Below are positions 56,930 to 64,000 of a DNA stretch of 64,000 bases, in pieces. The notes beneath the pieces are model-generated. The model was not told the origin of the DNA and did not search any database. It saw nothing but the letters and a program-made list of their open reading frames with translations. The translations under genes and the position numbers were made by a program. The DNA is from Phymorhynchus buccinoides (Eukaryota; Mollusca; Gastropoda; Neogastropoda; Raphitomidae): the NCBI GenBank assembly GCA_017654935.2, contig CM065710.1:19391293-19455292 (forward strand), given 5' to 3'. Numbering within the stretch: the first letter of the stretch is position 1; every line of letters begins with the position of its first letter.

Positions 56930-59900
56930 GTAAATCGAGATAAATTATGTGTCCATTGTCTTGCTTGTTTGTTTGTTTGTTTGTTTTTGGGATGTTTTGA
57001 AAGAATCATCATCATGTTTTGTCAGAAATAAAATGGCGATAAAATGTAATATAAAACTTCGAGAGAATGGCACTAAAAAACTTTTTTTGGGGGTCACACG
57101 GGAGTTTAGGATTACATTTTTGTTGTTGAGTATAATTGTATGCATGCAAGCATGGATGGATGGATGGGTAAACGGATGTGTGGGTGGATAGATGGATGGA
57201 TGGATGGATGGTAGGACTGATTGATTGATTGATAGACTGATTGATTCATTGATTTATTCACTGATTGCCCGATCACAGTAGCGTGTATTACATCTAAGTT
57301 GCTATGAGTTTGTAGAGAGCAGAAAGCAGAGACAGACAGACTAGAGAGAGACAGAGACAGACAGACTAGAGAGAGACAGAGACAGAGAGACTAGAGAGAG
57401 ACAGAGACAGACAGACTAGAGAGAGACAGAGACAGACAGACTAGAGAGAGACAGAGACAGACAGACTAGAGAGAGACAGAGACAGACAGACTAGAGAGAG
57501 ACAGAGACGGCGAGACAGGGACAAAAGAAAACCTCTTGATGTGAAACGAAGTTGACCAAAACAGTTTATTTCTTCTTCTTCTTTTTCTCTTCTTCTTCTT
57601 CTTCTTCTTTTTTCTTCTTCTTCTTCTTCTTCTTCTTCTTCTTCTTCTTCTTCTTCTTCTTCTTCTTCTTCTTCTTCTTTCTTCTTCCCATCCACCATCA
57701 TCAATTGATGGTTCTGTTGGTATAAAAACGTGGGGATTTCGGTCAGGCAGAAACTGTAAAAAACATAGCCGCCCGGATGATCGATGTTGATATGGAAGGG
57801 ATGTTTGTTGGGGGGGGGCAGGGGAATGGGGGCAGTGGGAGGTGATGGGGTACAGGATGGATGTGTGTGGGGATGGAGGGTTTCGATTGGGGTGGGTGGG
57901 TAGGATGGGGATGGGTAGGGTAGGGTGAAGGGGGGAGGGGGTAAGGGAGGGGGGGTGTTGTTTCTTTGATCCGGGATTTGAAGCCCCATCCACTGAGGCT
58001 GATGTTACTGGGGGGGGGGGGGGGGGGGGGTTCCAATCTTTTATTTTATCTAGCCTTTTATGTTACTTTTGTTTAACCCTTTCATTGCCAGCCATATTTC
58101 AGCTAAAGATTTCCATTAAATTTACCTGGCTAGAGAACAAAAACCATCTGCAGTATTGGGGATTCTCCTGTGACATATATGAAATAAGGTCCATATCCTT
58201 ACTTCCCAAAACTAAGACAACAGGGTCTTTGGATAATATACCCCAATTTGATGCCACATAGGTGTACAAAAAAATCACTGTGGTGCTGAAATGCTGCTTT
58301 GGCGGTGAAAGGGTTAAAGGCATATTAACAATAAAATATGATCACCCTCAGAGCCCAGTTTGTCTAACCATAGAGGAGGATAACTCTAACTCTCTCAATA
58401 CTAATGAATGAATGAAAAATGGTGTTTTACGTCCTCTCGGTCTGGAACAGACACATTATGGGACATTTGTAGATACAAAGATGGTGGGAACAATACTGGA
58501 GGCAATGTCCGGAGGCAGTGCAACACCAGTAAAGTCCCGATTCTTTTAACAATACAGATAGGTGTAGCGGTAACCACGCCTCGGTTAAACCTCATCGGCC
58601 ACAAGTAAGGGTCAAAAACGAATGTCTCAACACTAACGAACGAAAAATGGTGTTTTACGTCCTCTCGGTCTGGAACAGACACATATGGGACATTTGTAGA
58701 TACAAAGATGGTGGGAAGAATACTGGAGGCAATGCCCGGAGGCAGTGCAACACCAGTAAAGTCCCGATTTTTTTTAACAATACAGATAAGTGTAGCAGTA
58801 ACCACGCCTCGGTTAAACCTAATCGGCTATGGTACCGCCACAATGCTGAAGTATTATTAGCTAACCAATGTTTGAGGAAGTGAGTGGTTGTCGTTCTTGT
58901 TGCAGAGCCCAGTTTGTTTAACCTTAGAGGAGGATAACTCTAACCAATGTTTGAGGAAGTGAGTGGTTGTCGTTCTTGTTGCAGAGCCCAGCTTTGCTTA
59001 ACCATAGAGGAGGATAACTCTAACCAATGTTTGAGGAAGTGAGTGGTTGTCGTTCTTATTGCAGAGCCCAGTTTGTTTAACCTTAGAGGAGGATAACTCT
59101 AACCAATGTTTGAGGAAGTGAGTGGTTGTCGTTCTTGTTGCAGAGCCCAGTTTGTTTAACCATAGAGGAGGATAACTCTAACCAAATGTTTGAGGAAGTG
59201 AGTGGTTGTCGTTCTTGTTGCAGAGCCCAGTTTGTTTAACCTTAGAGGAGGATAACTCTAACCAATGTTTGAGGAAGTGAGTGGTTGTCGTTCTTGTTGC
59301 AGAGCCCAGCTTTGCTTAACCATAGAGGAGGATAACTCTAACCAATGTGTGAGGAAGTGAGTGGTTGTCGTTCTTGTTGCAGAGTCCAGTTTGTTTAACC
59401 ATAGAGGAGGATAACTCTAACCAATGTTTGAGGAAGTGAGTGGTTGTCGTTCTTGTTGCAGAGTCCAGTTTGTTTAACCATAGAGGAGGATAACTCTAAC
59501 CAATGTTTGAGGAAGTGAGTGGTTGTCGTTCTTGTTGCAGAGCCCAGTTTGTTTAACCTTAGAGGAGGATAACTCTAACCAAATGTTTGAGGAAGTGAGT
59601 GGTTGTCGTTCTTGTTGTAGAGCCCAGTTTGTTTAACCATAGAGGAGGATAACTCTAACCAATGTTTGAGGAAGTGAGTGGTTGTCGTTCTTGTTGCAGA
59701 GCCCAGTTTGTTTAACCATAGAGGAGGATAACTCTAACCAAATGTTTGAGGAAGTGAGTGGTTGTCGTTCTTGTTGCAGAGTCCAGTTTGTTTAACCATA
59801 GAGGAGGATAACTCTAACCAATGTTTGAGGAAGTGAGTGGTTGTCGTTCTTGTTGCAGAGCCCAGTTTGTTTAACCATAGAGGAGGATAACTCTAACCAA

Positions 59901-61347
59901 ATGTTTGAGGAAGTGAGTGGTTGTCGTTCTTATTGCAGAGCCCAGTTTGTTTAACCTTAGAGGAGGATAACTCTAACCAAATGTTTGAGGAAGTGAGTGG
60001 TTGTCGTCCTTGTTGCAGAGCACAGCATGACGAAGATCGCCTTCCTGGATCCGGGGAGCAGCTTCCGGTTGTCAGAGAGACTGGACTACATGCCCCACGT
60101 CATCCTCCTGCTGTCTCTGCTGCTGGGAACTATCTTCATGTGTGAGTTGTTGGTTGATTGTTTTATATTATTTATCAAAACCCTTTCATCGCCTCTGTCG
60201 CCACTTTGCACCACAATGATTTAACACCCATGTCACTGAAAGGCGTCAAATGAGGGTCTGGCATCCAGTGACCTTATGTTCTTCATTCTGGGAGGTAAGG
60301 CTAGGCCCTGTTTTATGCATGACACAGATGAATCTCCAATATTGCAGACAGGATCTTTTCTCTACCCAGTAAGCTTAATGGAAAGTTTTGGCTGACAAAC
60401 GGCTAGCGTTGGAATTGTCAAGTTCCCCCGAAGACGGAGTGTGGCTGTTCACGTGGCAGGGTAATCAAAAACGGTCGGACGGGTAATTTCTCATCCTTAA
60501 CTGATGCATCTGTACCATTGTCACAGTATTCAAGTATGGGCTGTTGGGGGTGACACTGCTGTCTCTGCTGCTGGGGACTATCTTCATGTGTGAGTTGCTG
60601 GCATTGTTGCTGTAGATAGAGTGGCACAGTGGTAGCGCGTTCGCCTCGTGCCAAGTAAACCCGAGTTCGAACCTGGGTACAGGGGATTTTTTTTGTTCCT
60701 CTCACTTTGCACTAGGCCTTACAGTCTGAACGTGGAGTCTATCCGGGATGAGACGACAAACCGGGGTCCCGTGTGCCCATGCACTTAGCACACGTTAAAC
60801 CCAGTGGCAACGAAAAAGTTGTCATTTGGTCAAAATTTACCCCCCCCCCCCTCCCCCCCTCCTTTGTCCTTCCTCATCAGTCACAAAAATTTGCATGCAT
60901 TTGCAAAAATTTGCATTTTTTTAATTGGGTGGCGTGCTTCTGGCTGCGACGCGCTCTCCAGGTGTGAGCAACCAGAATTTCACAGAGACGCCTCTGGCTA
61001 TAAAGTACCTAATACTTTTTTTTTTTTTTTTACTTATTAAGTTTCCTCCGAAGACGGAGTGTGGCTGCTCACGTAGCCGGGTAATCAAAACACGGTCACA
61101 CGGGTAGTTTCTCATCCTTAACTGATGCATCTGTACCATCATCACAGTATTCAAGTATCGGCTGTTGGGGGGGGGGGGGGGGGGTGATCCCTGGAGTCTT
61201 TTAGCTAGTGTTACATCAACAACAATTACAACATATTTTATTTATTTTTTATTTATTTATTTATTTTTTATAAATGGTTGTACGCATTAATTTGCGTCCG
61301 GTGTTCTTTTCTTATAATAATATAATATAATAATAATAATAATAATA

Positions 61348-61414
<67 letters not shown>

Positions 61415-62620
61415 GACATTTATAGAGGGCACATTCTAGACGAACTACTCATGGCGCTCAACAAAGCTAAAATTCACTCCGCATGCAAGATTGTATCATA
61501 CATATCGAACATACTCACATGCGCTCTCATTCCCACCGTCACCCCCACGCCAACACATACTCATAGACATACAAACATTGCACACGCATATATACACATT
61601 AGTATGCACGAACGCATCCTTCCCTCCCCACACTCAACACACACTCACATGAACGCACACAAACACACACACACGCACACACGCGCACACATTATATATG
61701 CGCGCGTGCATAAACACACACAAACACATGCTTTTTACAGTATATCCGCAAATCGAAATTTGTTGGGGGTTTTTCTTCTTCTATTTTTTGGTATGAAGTG
61801 TATGTGAAAGTACGCAATCTGACATTTTTAGACCTATCTAAAAAATAAAAATAAAAAAACAAACAAAAAACCACCCCCCACGCACACATAAAGCGAGTGA
61901 GCCTTGAATTGATCGTGAAGCCTTTGCTTCTTGGGTTAATTTTAACCCTTTCAACGCTAGCCATTCCTCAGCCAAAATTTACCATTAAACTTACCCGGGT
62001 AGAGAAAATATTTCGTTTGCAATATTGGGGAAATCCTCTGTGACGTGCATAATACAATAGGGCCTATCCCATTGCCTCCCACAATTAAGAACATAAGGTC
62101 ACTGAATACCAGACCCTCATTTGATTCCTTTCAGTGACATGGGTGTTAGAATCATTGTGGTGCCAAGAGGCGACAGTGGCGATGAAAGGGTTTTAACCCT
62201 TTCACCGCCAAAGTCGCATTTTAGCACCACAGTGATTTAACACCTATGTCATTAACAGGCATCAAATTCGGGTATATTAATCCAAAGACCCTATTGTCTT
62301 AGTTTCAATTGGGAAGTAAGGATAGACCTTATTTTATATAACCCACAGAAGAATCCCCAATACCGCAGATGGATTTTGTTCTCTACCCAGGTAAATTTAA
62401 TGGCATTTTTTGGCTGAAACATGGCTGGTGGTGAAAGGGTTAATCTCTTGTGGTCAGTTTGCTCTGTGGGGTCCAGTCAATGGATGGAGGCGGAGGTGAA
62501 CTCTCTGACCGTGTCCTACGGGCTCTTCGAGCGCTGCGTCACCGACCCTGCTTCTGACGTCACTGTGTGCCAGACCTTCGATTGGCCAGGCTGGCTGTAT
62601 GGTACCAGCCAAGGTGAATC

Positions 62621-62656
<36 letters not shown>

Positions 62657-62729
62657 GTGTGTGTGTGTGTTGTGTGTGTGTGTGTGGGTGTGGCCCCCGG
62701 CTGGCTGTATGGTACCAGCCAAGGTGATC

Positions 62730-62801
<72 letters not shown>

Positions 62802-62865
62802 GGCTGGCTGTATGGGCACCAGCCAAAGGTGATCACTGTGTGTGTGTGTGTGTGGTGTGGTGTGT

Positions 62866-62905
<40 letters not shown>

Positions 62906-62936
62906 GGCTGGCTGTATGGCACCAGCCAAGGTGATC

Positions 62937-62998
<62 letters not shown>

Positions 62999-63044
62999 TG
63001 TGTGTTGGCCCGGCTGGCTGTATAGTAACCAGCCAAAGGTGATC

Positions 63045-63119
<75 letters not shown>

Positions 63120-63157
63120 GGCTGGCTGTATGGCACCAGCCAAGGTGATCACTTCTG

Positions 63158-63188
<31 letters not shown>

Positions 63189-63219
63189 TGTGTGTTTACT
63201 GTGTGTGTTGTTGTGTGTG

Positions 63220-63281
<62 letters not shown>

Positions 63282-63312
63282 GGCTGGCTGTATGGCACCA
63301 GCCAAGGTGATC

Positions 63313-63347
<35 letters not shown>

Positions 63348-63427
63348 GTGTGTGTGCGTGTGTATGTGTGTGTGTGTGTGTGTGTGTGTAGTAGCCGTGC
63401 GTGCGCGTGCGTGCGTGCGTGTGTGTG

Positions 63428-63495
<68 letters not shown>

Positions 63496-63955
63496 TGTGT
63501 GTTGTGTGAAGTCAAGTCAAGTCAAGTCAAAATGATCTTTATTGAGGATAAAAGGAATAAGCTTTTCAGCTGTTTTGCATCCTGTGTGCGTGCGTGTGTG
63601 TGTGCGTGCGTGTGCGTGTATATGTGTGTGTTTGTGTTGTGTGTGTGTGTGTGTGTGTGTTTTGTGAGTGCGTTTCATGCATGCGCGTGTGTGCATGTGT
63701 ATGCGTGCATGCGTGTAATAACTTTAATACGATAACACAATAATTATCGTGTATGCATTGTCACTATAAAAATATTTGCGATTTCAGAGAAAATGAAGGG
63801 CATCAAATCCTTGGCCATAGTGTCCATATTCTTCGCCAGTGTCTTCACGCTTGGGGCGCTGCTGCTGCTGTTGACCTCCGCTTATCGCCCCTGCCAGGGA
63901 GGGTCCATCCGCAAGGTGGCGCTGATGGTCATTGACATATGCCTGTGGCTCACTG
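56521..63955 (+). CDS. Gene B (overall model): claudin/PMP22-like tetraspan protein, 3' end outside window
   Basis: Four exons (56521-56929, 60019-60141, 62458-62613, 63788-63955), all joined at phase-1 borders with open frame. The last three encode the first three transmembrane segments of a claudin/PMP22/EMP-type protein. The first extracellular loop holds W, then G-L-F-x2-C-x10-C, close to the family signature W...GLW-x2-C-x8-10-C. Members are plasma-membrane proteins of junctions or myelin/epithelia. TM4 and the tail are beyond the window. Inclusion of the Lys/Glu-rich first exon rests on phase and donor match only; the alternative start is the ATG at 60027. Confidence 0.72.
57313..57510. 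repeat. 25-bp minisatellite agagagagacagagacagac
   Basis: About eight units of tagagagagacagagacaga plus cagac, very homogeneous, in intron 1 of gene B. Confidence 0.93.
57569..57690. repeat. (TTC)n trinucleotide repeat
   Basis: About 120 bases of TTC with TTTT interruptions. It is a GAA/TTC triplex-prone tract. Confidence 0.93.
57800..58030. repeat. G-rich tract ending in poly-G
   Basis: GGGTGGG/GGATGGGG repeats and a G run of about 20 at 58011-58030. Potential G-quadruplex on the plus strand. Confidence 0.8.
58073..58317. mobile_element. TTAA MITE copy 12
   Basis: TTAACCCTTTCATTGCCAGC to ttggcggtgaaagggTTAA. Confidence 0.92.
58395..58850. repeat. Tandem pair of a dispersed repeat inserted in the first minisatellite unit
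   Basis: Two about 215-base copies with ggtgttttacgtcctctcgg, agatggtgggaa and accacgcctcggttaaacct. A further inverted partial copy lies at 34725-34830. They separate array sequence at 58346-58394 from the main array. Confidence 0.8.
58850..60018. repeat. 79-bp minisatellite carrying copies of the gene B acceptor and a donor-like site
   Basis: About 15 units share gtggttgtcgttcttgttgc then agagcccagtttgtttaacc and ggaggataactctaacc. Each contains cttgttgcag| and, 53 or 54 bases on, gaggaa|gtgagt. The last acceptor opens gene B exon 2. Confidence 0.93.
60019..60141 (+). CDS. Gene B exon 2: transmembrane segment 1
   Basis: Acceptor cttgttgcag| and donor ATGT|gtgagt, phase 1 out. It contains ATG at 60027 followed by [20 protein letters not shown] and the hydrophobic span [16 protein letters not shown] (TM1). 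The bases before the ATG stay in frame with candidate exon 1. Its acceptor is the final unit of a 79-base minisatellite (58850-60018) in which every unit repeats this acceptor. Confidence 0.75.
60179..60413. mobile_element. TTAA MITE copy 13
   Basis: accctttcatcgcctctgtc to ggctagcgttgga, with cagtgaccttatgttctt inside. The ends are decayed. Confidence 0.83.
60418..60550 (+). mobile_element. CAA-tailed retroposon family, truncated copy
   Basis: cgaagacggagtgtggctgt to tcaagtatgggctgttgggg. The 3' part is replaced by a duplicated exon fragment. Confidence 0.75.
60556..60600 (+). pseudogene. Duplicated 3' end of gene B exon 2 with its donor
   Basis: ctgctgtctctgctgctggg and actatcttcatgtgtgagtt repeat the exon 2 end (60112-60149) with two visible base changes in about 45. 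It has no acceptor of its own. Confidence 0.8.
60616..61014 (+). mobile_element. tRNA-derived SINE-1, full-length plus copy
   Basis: A-box region gtggcacagtggtagcgcg, B box gttcgaacctgggt, body caaaatttacc, 3' end ggctataaagtacctaata. It serves as the reference for the family. Confidence 0.88.
61036..61223 (+). mobile_element. CAA-tailed short retroposon, copy
   Basis: tcctccgaagacggagtgtg to ttttagctagtgttacatca then caacaattacaac, with an internal G run at 61166-61183. Confidence 0.8.
61310..61415. repeat. (TAA)n microsatellite
   Basis: ATA/TAATAA repeat of about 100 bases. Confidence 0.95.
61550..61730. repeat. CA-rich low complexity
   Basis: CACACA with many interruptions. The 118-codon frame across it is not a gene. 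Confidence 0.8.
61942..62196. mobile_element. TTAA MITE copy 14
   Basis: TTAACCCTTTCAACGCTAGC to gtggcgatgaaagggttt. It shares its right TTAA with copy 15. Confidence 0.9.
62193..62443. mobile_element. TTAA MITE copy 15, abutting gene B exon 3
   Basis: TTAACCCTTTCACCGCCAAA to ggtggtgaaagggTTAA. Only 14 bases separate its right TTAA from the exon 3 start. Confidence 0.92.
62458..62613 (+). CDS. Gene B exon 3: first extracellular loop
   Basis: A 156-base exon, acceptor ttgtggtcag| and donor CAAG|gtgaat, phase 1/1. It encodes [26 protein letters not shown] and [11 protein letters not shown], then [12 protein letters not shown]. Trp followed by G-L-F-x2-C-x10-C is the claudin/PMP22 loop signature with Phe for the second Trp. 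A TTAA MITE ends only about 14 bases before the acceptor, so the branch point must lie in the MITE. The donor is copied six more times downstream. Confidence 0.75.
62614..63494. repeat. About 100-bp tandem array of exon 3 ends plus donor plus (GT)n
   Basis: Six further copies of ggctggctgtatggcaccag and ccaaggtgatcactgtg at about 62698, 62801, 62905, 63009, 63118 and 63279, each followed by (GT)n. The real exon 3 end lies at 62590-62613. Confidence 0.92.
63508..63580 (-). mobile_element. Retroposon 3' end with CTTGA tail next to (GT)n
   Basis: agtcaagtcaagtcaagtca then aaatgatctttattgaggat, followed by aaaaggaataagctt. Same arrangement as 5388-5450. Confidence 0.72.
63788..63955 (+). CDS. 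Gene B exon 4: transmembrane segments 2 and 3
   Basis: A 168-base exon, acceptor gcgatttcag| and donor ACTG|gtgagt, phase 1/1. It encodes [19 protein letters not shown] then [13 protein letters not shown] (TM2), the loop [10 protein letters not shown], and [14 protein letters not shown] (start of TM3). The order and spacing fit a four-pass claudin/PMP22-like protein. Confidence 0.78.
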
Positions 63956-64000
63956 GTGAGTGAGTACATGTCACATCATTCAATCAGTCAGTCAATGACT

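Noticed and set aside
62421..63494. 357-codon Cys-Val frame as one protein
   Set aside because: Only the first part (62458-62613) is exon-like; the rest is (GT)n with copied exon ends.

Overview
This is a eukaryotic genomic window with long introns, dense short transposable elements and many microsatellites. There are no bacterial-style operons. An F-type lectin (FTP) mosaic gene, a claudin/PMP22-like gene, tRNA-derived SINEs and very long GA/GT tracts together suggest a marine invertebrate, most likely a gastropod mollusc. That taxonomic call is inference from style and gene content.

Two divergently transcribed genes were found by reading splice sites and reading frame. Gene A runs on the minus strand from a start codon at 50676 to at least 4294 and leaves the window unfinished. 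I resolve 24 exons, one of them doubtful. Every exon after the first begins and ends in phase 1, so each is a whole-codon, shuffle-ready module. In protein order they encode a signal peptide; a 650-codon acidic repeat exon ending in a furin-like RVRR motif; a short linker and a small Cys-rich piece; a first FTP lectin domain (three exons); an EGF-like exon; a second FTP domain (two exons); and 13 or 14 short four- or six-cysteine EB-like modules, one per exon. I do not recognise this architecture as a named protein.

Gene B is on the plus strand. A Lys/Glu-rich exon (56521-56929) fits in phase with three exons (60019-60141, 62458-62613, 63788-63955) that encode a claudin/PMP22-type tetraspan protein with a W...GLF..C...C first loop. 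Its end is also outside the window.

The non-coding part is mostly repeats. At least 15 copies of a TTAA-flanked, piggyBac-like MITE are present, along with TA-flanked palindromic and pogo-like MITEs, tRNA-derived SINEs, a CAA-tailed retroposon, two broken non-LTR retrotransposon fragments, several minisatellites and very long GA/CT and GT/CA tracts. Some elements are nested with readable target-site duplications. A 140-bp insertion carries the 5' end of U2 snRNA.

The most unusual pattern is that four minisatellites, two in each gene, have grown directly out of splice junctions. Their repeat units contain copies of the neighbouring exon's acceptor or donor, so a real exon sits next to 6 to about 45 decoy splice sites. 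The promoter-proximal repeat of gene A likewise runs into its start codon.
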